DNA of 64,000 nucleotides from a virus: positions 84,844 through 148,843 of the IMG/VR virus record IMGVR_UViG_3300044911_002208. One strand, given 5' to 3'. Positions 8,207-15,613 of the stretch are shown here, in pieces. The number at the start of each line of letters is the position of its first letter. Position 1 is the stretch's first letter. The translations under genes and the position numbers were made by a program. The notes under the pieces are model-generated. The model had not been told where the DNA came from. It made no database searches and saw nothing but the letters and a program-made list of their open reading frames with translations.

Positions 8207-8647
8207 TTAGAGATAATCTTTACGTTTGTGATGATCTGGAATAATCTTTCTCAGATTGATAGAGAGGAGTCCATCTTCAAATGATACATCTGCAACTTCT
8301 GTATCATCCGCCATTGTCCACGCTCTTTTGAAAGATCGTTGAGCCAGTCCCTTATGGACGTAGTTGGTATTGGATTCTTTATCTTCTTTTTGTCCTTCAA
8401 CAAAAAGTTTCCCATCTTGTGTATAGACATAAACCTCTTTCTTTTTAAATCCTGCAAGTGCAAGTTCTAATCTTGATTCCACATTACTGACTTGAACTAA
8501 ATTGTATGGAGGATAGTTAGAAGTCGTTTCATGTAAATGAAATAGACGATCAAAATATTCGTCCATTCCAATACTGTTGCGAGTAATCCTATCCATCAAG
8601 GCAGGAAGATCCGCATGTGTAAACCTAGATGTTGCAAGGTTGGTCAT
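8207..8647 (-). CDS. hsp20: Hsp20 / alpha-crystallin small heat shock protein
   Basis: This 146-residue protein should be an ATP-independent holdase chaperone. The alpha-crystallin domain spans about residues 45-135, with 'PPYNLVQVSNVESRLELALAGFKKKEV' at its start and 'DGKLFVEGQ' (the usual 'L-x-V-x-G' strand) in the middle. 'FKRAWTMADDTEVADVSFEDGLLSINL' ends it, in the classic A-x-x-x-G-x-L arrangement. Hsp20 is a hallmark of T4-like cyanophages. ATG 8647 is preceded by a good ribosome-binding site (AAAGGAG) and by a promoter-like TATAAT. Confidence 0.92.
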   Translation of the reverse strand: MTNLATSRFTHADLPALMDRITRNSIGMDEYFDRLFHLHETTSNYPPYNLVQVSNVESRLELALAGFKKKEVYVYTQDGKLFVEGQKEDKESNTNYVHKGLAQRSFKRAWTMADDTEVADVSFEDGLLSINLRKIIPDHHKRKDYL

Positions 8648-8707
8648 TATAGTAGCTCCTTTTAAAGCGAGTTTGTGTTTTGTGGACCCATTATGGCATC
8701 CTCAATT

Positions 8708-8737
8708 ATTATATATCAAAAATAAAAAAAATCGGAA
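8708..8737 (-). promoter_or_regulatory. Probable sigma-70 promoter for hsp20
   Basis: The minus strand has a perfect TATAAT at 8713-8708, about 60 bases before the hsp20 start. A poor -35 candidate lies around 8732-8737, within the arm of the regA terminator. The -10 is convincing and the -35 is not. Confidence 0.5.
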
Positions 8738-8760
8738 CGGTGTAAAACCGAACCGATTTT
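8722..8760 (-). terminator. Intrinsic terminator after regA
   Basis: On the minus strand, AAAATCGG (8760-8753) pairs with CCGATTTT (8735-8728). A further CGG/CCG pair sits inside, across a 2x2 internal loop. A long T-rich tract (TTTTATTTTT) follows. It lies 30 bases after the regA stop codon. Confidence 0.8.
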
Positions 8761-8789
8761 AGGTATATTCCGAACTCTTAAAATATGTA

Positions 8790-9230
8790 TCAATCTTCCT
8801 GAGTTTTACCTTTTTTAGATCCAATATTATACTTTTGCTCTAAAATCCAATCACCTTTATCTTTGTATGAAAGAACTTTAATTTGATTGAGAGGTGCAAT
8901 ATCTAGGATTGAATCCGCATTAACAATGGTAATCAATCCCCAATCAGAGAGTAATCGAGCGATACGATTACGACGCTGAACATCATTTACAGTAAGATTT
9001 GCATGTTTACCATCAAGTGCAAACAGTTCTTTAAAGTGAGTAATATAATATCTACCTTGCTTATGCAAAATATGGCAACTTTGATAGAGTTTTTTCTCCT
9101 TTCTAGATGCCACTCCGATACGGGTTAAAGTCTCACGAACTTTCAGAAAATCATCAGGTTCATTAAGAATAACTTCCACCATCATATCAGGTGTCCAATT
9201 TACTTGGGGTTCGATAGTTTGAGTAGTCAT
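8790..9230 (-). CDS. regA: RegA translational repressor
   Basis: This protein of 146 residues matches T4 RegA closely over its core: 'LNEPDDFLKVRETLTRIGVA', 'LYQSCHILHKQGRYYITHFKELF' and 'QRRNRIARLLSDWGLI'. RegA binds the start regions of many early mRNAs and blocks their translation. It has an N-terminal extension of about 17 residues relative to T4 (122). ATG 9230 overlaps the gp62 stop (ATGA), matching the gp44-gp62-regA order of T4 apart from inserted genes. It is the last gene of its unit, before a terminator. Confidence 0.95.
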   Translation of the reverse strand: MTTQTIEPQVNWTPDMMVEVILNEPDDFLKVRETLTRIGVASRKEKKLYQSCHILHKQGRYYITHFKELFALDGKHANLTVNDVQRRNRIARLLSDWGLITIVNADSILDIAPLNQIKVLSYKDKGDWILEQKYNIGSKKGKTQED

Positions 9231-9613
9231 TTTGTTCCGCCAATATCAAGTCGTTGTTTAATAAAATCGAGTTGTGATTTTGATAAAATATTCAAAGCCT
9301 GGGATGCTTTTTCATTACTATAACCATAGTAACGTTTAACACATTCTAAATCTTTGACCTTATCCTTTCGGAGCCAAGGAGAAAATCTCTTTCGCTTCCT
9401 CAGAGTATTTATATAAAATGAATATTGCATATCTTTATCAAGATGATGTAACTTATTCATTTCATTTGCAAATAAAATAGAATCAATATGTCCAGAAAAA
9501 CACTTATTAATAATATAAGGTGCATATTCTCTTACTGATTCTGGATTTTCATCCATCAAATTAATTTTAGTTTGATTAATAGAGTTTAACCAATCTTTAA
9601 GTTCATAATTCAT
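9227..9613 (-). CDS. 62: Clamp loader small subunit gp62
   Basis: This 128-residue protein sits directly before regA and is the expected gp62, which with gp44 loads the gp45 clamp. Cyanophage gp62 proteins share the central segment 'FANEMNKLHHLDKDMQYSFYINTLRKRKRFSPWL' seen here. It is shorter than T4 gp62 (187), as is usual in cyanophages. The start overlaps the stop of a 47-residue gene (ATGA). The call relies on position plus this segment. Confidence 0.85.
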   Translation of the reverse strand: MNYELKDWLNSINQTKINLMDENPESVREYAPYIINKCFSGHIDSILFANEMNKLHHLDKDMQYSFYINTLRKRKRFSPWLRKDKVKDLECVKRYYGYSNEKASQALNILSKSQLDFIKQRLDIGGTK

Positions 9614-9753
9614 TTGAATACAGCGGTAACGCCTATAACTTTAGCATTTGGATTACGTGCAAGTGCAACTTGTCTGGCATCTTGATAATCTTTAGCAATA
9701 ACTTCTTCTTTAAAAACAGTTCCTGCTTTATACAATGTTACTTGGCATTTCAT
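9610..9753 (-). CDS. Small hypothetical protein (47 aa)
   Basis: ATG 9753 starts a 47-residue frame (MKCQVTLYKAGTVFKEEVIA...) ending in a TGA that overlaps the gp62 start. It overlaps the end of the methylase gene by 26 bases. The pattern of a short beta strand, 'AKDYQDARQVALARNPNAKVIGVT' and a final strand resembles a small alpha/beta fold. Its coupling to gp62 supports expression. No function is known. Confidence 0.6.
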   Translation of the reverse strand: MKCQVTLYKAGTVFKEEVIAKDYQDARQVALARNPNAKVIGVTAVFK

Positions 9754-10573
9754 AATTCATCAATAATAATTCTTTACGTTGTTTTTGCTCACGCATATAT
9801 TCACCTACAGAACGCATTGTATAAGTCAGATCAAACTCAGCAGCATTCCAGTTCTTAAAACGATCCTTTACGAGTTGGTCCGTATTATAACTTACCAACA
9901 TATCCATATTAGTATTAGAATTGCAATCAATAGCAAAAAGATCGTGATCAAATCCTTTGTGCATTGATCCTTTGTTCCCATAGAGATTATCCTTAATATC
10001 ATAAGGAGGATCGAGATACATAAAAGCACCTTTGTTTCCATCCATCAGATAATCATAAGAGTAATTAGTTATACGCCACTTGGAAATTAGTTTTGAATAT
10101 TCTGGCAGTTTCTCAATTCCTCGCAATGAAAAATTGCTTTGTGATGCTTGAGCAGAAAATGACGAACTTTCTGTGAGACCAGAGAATGAACATTTATTGA
10201 CAATATAGAAAGCAACAGCACGATCAAGACTTGATATCGCTTTTTCATTTACATGTTCCTTTGATTTGAGAAAAAGTTCTCTCGCAAGTTCAGGAGTATT
10301 GTAAGCAACTTTACAGTCAACCAATTCATTCTTCAGGTCATTTCCAAACATCTGGAGTTGTTGCCAGAAGTTTACAAGGGGTTCATAAAGATCATTCACC
10401 CAAATATCTAAACTAGGATACTTTTTAGTGATATAGATTGCAACACTTCCACCACCAATAAATGGTTCACGAAACTCATCATAGTTTCGTAGGTCTGGGA
10501 AGTAAGGTCCCATCTTTTCACAAGCACGAGACTTGCCACCAGGATAGCGAAGGGGAGTTTTAAGAGATTTCAT
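9728..10573 (-). CDS. dam: DNA adenine methylase (D12 class, Dam-like)
   Basis: This 281-residue protein has the D12-class N6-adenine methyltransferase motifs: 'RYPGGKS' at about 9-15, the AdoMet-binding 'EPFIGGGS' at 36-43 and the catalytic 'DPPY' at 188-191. It should methylate adenine, plausibly at GATC as T4 Dam does, though the site cannot be read from the sequence. ATG 10573 overlaps the preceding TGA as TGATG; a TTG just before is unlikely. It lies between gp44 and gp62, where T4 has no such gene. A possible nuclease sits two genes upstream. Confidence 0.9.
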   Translation of the reverse strand: MKSLKTPLRYPGGKSRACEKMGPYFPDLRNYDEFREPFIGGGSVAIYITKKYPSLDIWVNDLYEPLVNFWQQLQMFGNDLKNELVDCKVAYNTPELARELFLKSKEHVNEKAISSLDRAVAFYIVNKCSFSGLTESSSFSAQASQSNFSLRGIEKLPEYSKLISKWRITNYSYDYLMDGNKGAFMYLDPPYDIKDNLYGNKGSMHKGFDHDLFAIDCNSNTNMDMLVSYNTDQLVKDRFKNWNAAEFDLTYTMRSVGEYMREQKQRKELLLMNYEMPSNIV

Positions 10574-10860
10574 CAAAGTTGCAATTGTTTACTGGGAGTA
10601 ATAATATTACTGAACATGGAAGTATACTCCTGGACCATTCTATCAGTTGTTTCTGTAATATAAACAACAAATTTTTTATTGATATTTAATTTTTTTACAT
10701 TTTTATCAATTAAAGGTGACCATGGAGCAAATCCAATTTGACCATTTCCTGCTGGAACAGCAACAATAGGATCACAAATTGAAATTTCACTATCGGATTC
10801 TTCAATCAGGTCACAAATAATATCTTCACCAGAAGACATACGAATAAGTTTTACATTCAT
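10573..10860 (-). CDS. Sm-like phage protein, paralogue 3
   Basis: This 95-residue protein has the shared landmarks: 'KLIRMSSGEDIICDLIEE', 'DPIVAVP', 'FAPWSPL' and 'FVVYITET'. Of the four paralogues it has the clearest Sm1-like opening (x-L-x-x-G-x-x-I). It lies between gp44 and the methylase and is coupled to the latter by TGATG. A 12-base gap separates it from the gp44 stop and a purine-rich AGGAGAAAA precedes its neighbour's end. The function is unknown, with nucleic-acid or RNA binding suggested by the fold assignment. Confidence 0.65.
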   Translation of the reverse strand: MNVKLIRMSSGEDIICDLIEESDSEISICDPIVAVPAGNGQIGFAPWSPLIDKNVKKLNINKKFVVYITETTDRMVQEYTSMFSNIITPSKQLQL

Positions 10861-10872
10861 TTTAATTTTCTC

Positions 10873-11817
10873 CTATTTAAATTCACATTCACACATAATT
10901 TCAGTTAGTGCTGCTAAGAGGTTAATTTCCTGATCAGCAACGAACGCACATTGGTATTGATACTTAGCAATAATAAGAACGGCAGCAGGGATAGATTGGG
11001 ATGAAAGGCAATCATAACAGGCGTCATAAACCCTGCGAAGTAAACTAGAGGAATCGTTATCCAAGTTGGAGACCACCCACTTGCGTACTTCGGTAAAATT
11101 CTTTTCCTTAAGATTCTTGATAAGTTCATTTACAGAGATGTCAGAGAAAGATGCAAGAATTCCAGAATCAATTTTACCACTAGTAGAATACCTCTGGATT
11201 TCGTTTAAAACACGTCGAAAATCGGGAAAGTGTTTTGATACGAGTTCCGCAACGACTTTTTGATCGTACTCAATCTTTTCTTGATCGAGGATAAATTGTA
11301 ACCTTTGAAAGAAATTCCCTGCAAGTTGTACTCGTTGCTTTCCTTTGATTGTAAAGTCAATGACTGCACAACGGGAATGAAGAGGTTCAATAATTTTGTT
11401 TTTGTAATTACAGGTGAAGATGAATCGACAGTTGTTATAAAATGCCTCAATATTCGCCCGTAGTAAGAGTTGTACGTCGTTCCCTGTGTTATCAGCTTCA
11501 TCGATGATGATGACTTTGTGTTTAGAAGATCCCGTAAGTGAGACGGTCGAAGCGAAGTTCTTTGCTTGGTTCCGTACAGTATCCAGGAAACGCCCTTCGT
11601 CGGATCCGTTGATAACATAATAGTCTGCTCCCAGTTCGTTACACAATGCTTTTGCAATGGTAGTTTTACCAATACCAGGAGGTCCTGCAAGAAGAAGATT
11701 CGGAATCTCTCCTTTCTCTACAAACTCCTTAAATGTTTTTTTAGTATCATCAGGAAGAATACAATCCTCAATCACTTGAGGACGGTATTTCTCTACAAAA
11801 AGAAATTCACTTGCCAT
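10873..11817 (-). CDS. 44: Clamp loader large subunit gp44
   Basis: This 314-residue AAA+ ATPase loads the gp45 clamp together with gp62. The motifs are 'KYRPQ' at 10-14, Walker A GPPGIGKT at 45-52, Walker B 'IIIDEAD' at about 103-109, sensor 1 'FTCNYKNKI' near 134 and the 'SRC' arginine-finger motif at 148-150. The length equals the family norm (T4 gp44 is 319). Confidence 0.95.
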   Translation of the reverse strand: MASEFLFVEKYRPQVIEDCILPDDTKKTFKEFVEKGEIPNLLLAGPPGIGKTTIAKALCNELGADYYVINGSDEGRFLDTVRNQAKNFASTVSLTGSSKHKVIIIDEADNTGNDVQLLLRANIEAFYNNCRFIFTCNYKNKIIEPLHSRCAVIDFTIKGKQRVQLAGNFFQRLQFILDQEKIEYDQKVVAELVSKHFPDFRRVLNEIQRYSTSGKIDSGILASFSDISVNELIKNLKEKNFTEVRKWVVSNLDNDSSSLLRRVYDACYDCLSSQSIPAAVLIIAKYQYQCAFVADQEINLLAALTEIMCECEFK

Positions 11818-11819
11818 AA

Positions 11820-12458
11820 TTAAAAAAAGTTATCAATTGTAATTTGTTCATCTTTTAAGAAAAACTCTGGATAAGTTTTAAAGATGATAGGGTCATATTT
11901 ACTATACAATAGCATTTGATTAAAATCAATATCTGATTTTAATCTTTTCCAATTATCTCTATCAATAACTGGATCCTTTCCACTAATGAATGATCCATCT
12001 TTTCTTAAAGGAATTAAAGATGATGGGGTCTCCCAAATTAATTGTCTATATGGTGTTAGAAGAACATGATGAAAATAATCAATTTCTTTAGGTGTCCTCT
12101 GTTTTCTCATAGAAGAACATCCCCCCTGAAAACTAAATCTAAATCTACTCCTATAAATTTCTTTATTAAAATTTTTTTTGTGATTATAGTCAAGTTTGAA
12201 TTGATAAACAACTTTTTTAACTTGACTTCTAACCCAACCTTCTCCTGGTTTTTCTATGAGTAGATCTACACCATTATCAACATGTGGTTCTGCAATATTA
12301 ATTTGTTTGGAAAGAAAATATGATTTTACAATATTTTCACACGAAGATCCTCCAAAATTAGTATCTCCAATTTTTCTAGATAATGGTTTAGTTTCTTCTT
12401 CCAATAATGGAGGCATACAAGGAGTTAATCTTTGTGCATTAGGTGATCTTTTACCCAT
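11820..12458 (-). CDS. Putative PD-(D/E)XK-family nuclease
   Basis: This 212-residue protein starts at ATG 12458; a TTG start at 12473 is possible but would overlap the gene before. Residues 40-85 look like a PD-(D/E)XK core: Glu41 in 'CENIVKSYFL', Asp65 in 'DNGVDLLIE' and 'SQVKK' with Gln79-x-Lys81. In this superfamily the Q-x-K variant is typical of Holliday-junction-resolvase-like and homing nucleases. The remaining C-terminal part was not recognised. It is cotranscribed with gp44 and lies near the Dam-like gene. The nuclease call is inferred from motif spacing only. Confidence 0.5.
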   Translation of the reverse strand: MGKRSPNAQRLTPCMPPLLEEETKPLSRKIGDTNFGGSSCENIVKSYFLSKQINIAEPHVDNGVDLLIEKPGEGWVRSQVKKVVYQFKLDYNHKKNFNKEIYRSRFRFSFQGGCSSMRKQRTPKEIDYFHHVLLTPYRQLIWETPSSLIPLRKDGSFISGKDPVIDRDNWKRLKSDIDFNQMLLYSKYDPIIFKTYPEFFLKDEQITIDNFF

Positions 12459-12463
12459 AATGT

Positions 12464-12976
12464 TTATACCCAATCAGGTTTGCGTTCTGGCATACGAAGA
12501 TAATTAGATGCAACCCAAGGTTTGGACGAAATATACATCTTGTAAGCAGTAAAAGTGTCAATGCTTGTGTCAAGTTTATACTCATCTGGCATAGCACGAG
12601 CAAATGGTGTTACTTCTGTTATTTTACCCTTTGGAAACAAATAGTACGCATCAACAAGAGTTTTATAACATGAATGTGTTTTGTTATATCTCAAACAATA
12701 TTCATCAGATAAATTTAAACCCCACTTAATTAACCAGTAAGCATTGTGAATGCTTTCCATTGCCCATTTAGTACAGGGATGATTACGGAATGCTCCTTTT
12801 TCGGTCTTGTATGGGGTTCCATCTGCCTTGGGAAGAGTGCCGTATCCATGTCCCCACTTGTCAGAAGCAACGATAGAGAGCATCTGACAGCACTCTAAGG
12901 GCATTTTGACGATGTGTTTGTCAGGAAGGCAAGTAGCACTCTCAGCAGGCCAGGGAGAAGTAACAAAAATGTTCAT
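12464..12976 (-). CDS. Conserved marine phage protein of unknown function
   Basis: This 170-residue protein belongs to a family I recognise from many phages by its opening 'MNIFVTSPWPAESATCLPDKHIVKMPLECCQML', with 'H..K' and 'HPCTKWA' blocks conserved. No catalytic role is established to my knowledge. Some family members have been annotated as pyrimidine-dimer glycosylase-like, which I cannot confirm. It follows gp45 with a one-base TAATG overlap, so it is probably made with the replication proteins. Confidence 0.6.
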   Translation of the reverse strand: MNIFVTSPWPAESATCLPDKHIVKMPLECCQMLSIVASDKWGHGYGTLPKADGTPYKTEKGAFRNHPCTKWAMESIHNAYWLIKWGLNLSDEYCLRYNKTHSCYKTLVDAYYLFPKGKITEVTPFARAMPDEYKLDTSIDTFTAYKMYISSKPWVASNYLRMPERKPDWV

Positions 12977-13641
12977 TAACCAAATGTAGAATCAGGTTCC
13001 AGAGCAATATGATACGTCACATCAAACCCAGTATTTTTGAATCGTGACAAAAGTTTACGTGAAATAACTACCTCATAATTACCAGGAAGAATCTTAATGT
13101 TCTCTACTTTAAAATTAAACGAGAACTCATCTTCAGTTTCACCAACAATTACAGAGAAATCATTAGAAGTATCGTTCTTTTTATCACGAACCACTAATTT
13201 GACAACTCCTGCTTCACCGATTACAGACAGATCCTGAAGTTGATAAATTGCAGCGGCTTTTAGAAGTTTATCAAGTTCTTTAGTGTCAAGCGTAAAGGAT
13301 ACATCTTCGCTAGGAAGAACAATGTCTTTTTCTGGAGGAGTAATAATTACATTAGGATCTGCAAAGAAATACTTAGAACGTGATTTTCCTTCTTTAATAA
13401 CAACATATCCATTGTTTTGAAAATCAAGTTCTGCATTTTGATGCAAATTCATCCCATTTAAGAATTGATTCAGATCATAGATACCAAAGTCTTTGGTAAA
13501 TTCTTCCTCTATGGTTGCTTCAGCTAAAATATTCTTCATTACAGAAATTGTACGGAGAGAATTACCCTGCTTAAACAAAATAGATTGATTGATGGAAGAA
13601 AAATTCTTCAGTAGAGTCAAAGTTTTATCAGAAAGTTTCAT
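12976..13641 (-). CDS. 45: Sliding clamp gp45
   Basis: This 221-residue clamp subunit starts at ATG 13641 with MKLSDKTLTLLKNFSSIN, aligning with the T4 gp45 start (MKLSKDTTALLKNFATIN). Upstream in-frame starts at 13662 and 13677 are possible but lie further inside the previous gene. Later matches include 'IYDLNQFL' and the C-terminal 'HIALEPDSTFG' (T4 has 'ALEADSTW'). Besides processivity, T4 gp45 activates late transcription with gp55, whose gene is also in this window. Confidence 0.94.
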   Translation of the reverse strand: MKLSDKTLTLLKNFSSINQSILFKQGNSLRTISVMKNILAEATIEEEFTKDFGIYDLNQFLNGMNLHQNAELDFQNNGYVVIKEGKSRSKYFFADPNVIITPPEKDIVLPSEDVSFTLDTKELDKLLKAAAIYQLQDLSVIGEAGVVKLVVRDKKNDTSNDFSVIVGETEDEFSFNFKVENIKILPGNYEVVISRKLLSRFKNTGFDVTYHIALEPDSTFG

Positions 13642-14185
13642 AGTTTGATTTCGAAGTTTCATTATTAAATCCAGCAAAATTATAAAGAAGAATTCCGTAA
13701 TGAATAATCTTTAATGCATCAAGACGAGACATTCCATCTTTTTTGCCAAAACGAGAAGAGTATTTAATCAAGTTATCTCTACAGAATGGAACACCATCAC
13801 CAATGGCATCAATAATATCAAGAACTTGAACTTTAGAACTATCAGATGCGTAATGTGCCTTATACGTACTGACAATATAATCTTCTACTGCTTTAAGAGT
13901 TTTCCCTTCACCAAATTTCCAAAAATGATTTTGAGATTCAGTTTGTGTTTGAGATTGATTCTTAAAACTTGGTGGATTTAAGGTAATATGATCTTCACCA
14001 ATAGTAGAAGGATTACCAGTGAGACTAATTCCATCATTTTCCCAGTACGATTGATCACTCATCCCACCATAAAGTCCAGATCCAGTAAAGGAAATAGTAT
14101 CAGACGAGATATAAGATTCTCCAGTCGTTAAAAAATCACTATAGACAGAATTAAAATTTTTATTTTTGTCGGGAATTTCAGACAT
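13628..14185 (-). CDS. Hypothetical protein with DUF3310-like C-terminus
   Basis: This 185-residue protein starts at ATG 14185. The first 100 residues are Ser/Gly/Asn-rich and probably disordered. The second half contains 'VLDIIDAIGDGVPFCRDNLIKYSSRFGKKDGMSRLDALKIIHYG'. This resembles the DUF3310 pattern in phage proteins sometimes called nucleotide kinases (I-D-x-I ... N-x-I-K-Y ... R-x-G-K-K-D). The function is not established. It overlaps gp45 by 14 bases and is probably the first gene of the gp45 unit. Confidence 0.5.
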   Translation of the reverse strand: MSEIPDKNKNFNSVYSDFLTTGESYISSDTISFTGSGLYGGMSDQSYWENDGISLTGNPSTIGEDHITLNPPSFKNQSQTQTESQNHFWKFGEGKTLKAVEDYIVSTYKAHYASDSSKVQVLDIIDAIGDGVPFCRDNLIKYSSRFGKKDGMSRLDALKIIHYGILLYNFAGFNNETSKSNYETF

Positions 14186-14204
14186 AACAATTCATGGTAA
14201 AAGT

Positions 14205-14237
14205 TTAAAAAAATAAAAGGAGGTAGATTTACCTCCC
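14205..14237 (-). terminator. Intrinsic terminator after the CobS-like gene
   Basis: On the minus strand, GGAGGTA (14236-14230) and TACCTCC (14225-14219) form a perfect 7-bp stem with a 4-base loop. TTTTATTTTTTT follows. It lies about 10 bases past the CobS-like stop codon. Confidence 0.8.
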
Positions 14238-14246
14238 ACAATTATA

Positions 14247-15362
14247 TCAAAAAGGAGCCTTCTGGTCAAGATCGTAAGTTACATGCTCACCCTCAGGCAT
14301 CTTGAAATCAGCATCCACTTTATCATAAAGTTCAAGGAATGCTTGCTTGGTTTCATCATCAAAGCGGTTCACACAAACTTGGATTGCCTTTGCTTTATCT
14401 TGGAAGATGCTGTAGGCACGAATGATGTGAACCAGACGACGGGTGCTGATAATTTCCTCAATACCACCATCAAAGAAGGTCTTGCGAATGATGTCTGCCC
14501 AGTCAACCAGACGCTTACAGAAGTCGCGGTCTTCCACACCAAGATCGAGAGCGATACCTTCAAGGATCTTCTGCTCAGTCGCGGGAGAAGGATAGGACTG
14601 TTCAAAAGTTACAGGGAATCGTTCGAGGAATGCCTCATTAAGAACGTTGGTTCCGATAAAACGACCATCATCACTACCTTTGCCTTTAGTGTTAGCAGTA
14701 GCAAAAACATTAAAACCAGAAGCAGGTTTTACCCAACGACCAATCTTCTTAAGGAATACACCTTTACCTTCAAGAATAGATTGGAGGCACAGAATCTTGT
14801 TAGAAGCAAGATCGATCTCATCCAGCAGCAGAACAGCACCACGCTCAAGTGCTTCAATCACAGGTCCGTTGTGCCAAGCAGTACTACCATCAACAAGACG
14901 AAATCCACCAATCAAATCATCTTCGTCAGTCTCAATCGTAATGTTGACACGAATCAATTCACGACCCAATTGAGCACACGCTTGTTCAATAGAAAACGTT
15001 TTACCATTACCCGAAAGACCCGTAATGAACGTAGGATAAAAGAGACGGGACTGAATAATGCGTTTAATATCGTTAAAGTTACCAAACTTGACGAAGGTAT
15101 CATCTTTTTCTGGGATAAGATTTTGTTCTACAGGAGGGACCACGGCAGGTGCTTGAAAAGTGCGTTCGATTTCTTCTACTTTTTGTTGAGTCACTTCAAG
15201 ATTCCATTTGCCATGTCCAGTTTTGTATTGATAGATTTTATTACTTACGGTTTGATAGTTTGAACCATTCATACTACACCAGGCACGAACATCAGCACTA
15301 GTGATGTTATTACCATAGAGGTTTTGAAGGGAAGTGCGGATGTAGTCAGAGGAGAGAGTCAT
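14247..15362 (-). CDS. cobS: CobS-like AAA+ ATPase (MoxR type)
   Basis: This 371-residue protein carries Walker A GLSGNGKT at 115-122, Walker B 'LLLDEID' at about 178-184, and 'FNVFATANTKGKG' and 'LERFPVTF' from the MoxR/CobS clade. T4-like cyanophages commonly carry this gene, annotated cobS after the cobaltochelatase subunit. The link to cobalamin synthesis in phages is unproven. Just upstream is a VWA-domain protein with a zinc peptidase motif, the kind of partner MoxR-type ATPases work with. The first 90 residues are an N-terminal helical extension. Confidence 0.85.
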   Translation of the reverse strand: MTLSSDYIRTSLQNLYGNNITSADVRAWCSMNGSNYQTVSNKIYQYKTGHGKWNLEVTQQKVEEIERTFQAPAVVPPVEQNLIPEKDDTFVKFGNFNDIKRIIQSRLFYPTFITGLSGNGKTFSIEQACAQLGRELIRVNITIETDEDDLIGGFRLVDGSTAWHNGPVIEALERGAVLLLDEIDLASNKILCLQSILEGKGVFLKKIGRWVKPASGFNVFATANTKGKGSDDGRFIGTNVLNEAFLERFPVTFEQSYPSPATEQKILEGIALDLGVEDRDFCKRLVDWADIIRKTFFDGGIEEIISTRRLVHIIRAYSIFQDKAKAIQVCVNRFDDETKQAFLELYDKVDADFKMPEGEHVTYDLDQKAPF

Positions 15363-15388
15363 AATGAGGTGTTTGTTTCAACTGAATA

Positions 15389-15394
15389 ATTATA
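15389..15394 (-). promoter_or_regulatory. Possible -10 element before the CobS-like gene
   Basis: TATAAT lies on the minus strand 27 bases before the CobS-like start. No convincing -35 box was found 16-18 bases upstream. A 6-bp inverted repeat (TGGATC-tga-GATCCA, 15405-15419) sits in that position and could be an operator or a weak terminator. Confidence 0.3.
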
Positions 15395-15427
15395 AGGTCA
15401 AATTTGGATCTGAGATCCAGTCAGTGG

Positions 15428-15613
15428 TCAGTTTGCCAACTGGTTTTTCAGTTGACTTAAATATTGTTCGCTTGCAATGCGTCCAGTATAACCAGGATAG
15501 TATTTTTTAACTAATGCGGAAATACCTAAAGCAGTAGTTACACTATTACAAACAATCCAAACTTCTTTGGTATCGTATTTTACTACGTGATCAAAAGGAA
15601 ATTTTTGTTTCAT
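15428..15613 (-). CDS. Small hypothetical protein (61 aa)
   Basis: This 61-residue protein starts at ATG 15613, overlapping the stop of the VWA gene as ATGA. 'EVWIVCNSVTTALGISALVKKYYPGYTGRI' is one beta strand followed by a helix. No domain was recognised. Its position between the VWA protein and the CobS-like ATPase suggests it belongs to the same system (inference). Confidence 0.6.
   Translation of the reverse strand: MKQKFPFDHVVKYDTKEVWIVCNSVTTALGISALVKKYYPGYTGRIASEQYLSQLKNQLAN

Noticed and set aside
9411-9418. Late-promoter-like TATTTATA inside gp62
   Set aside because: It is within coding sequence of a replication gene and not followed by a late gene; chance matches are expected in AT-rich DNA.
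12464-12976. Calling the 170-residue protein endonuclease V (DenV)
   Set aside because: It shares no recognisable catalytic N-terminus with T4 DenV, so I leave the function open.
14283-15263. Long plus-strand open frame (326 codons) opposite the CobS-like gene
   Set aside because: It is fully antisense to a gene with clear AAA+ motifs, its translation is low-complexity with no domain, and it has no promoter or ribosome-binding site.
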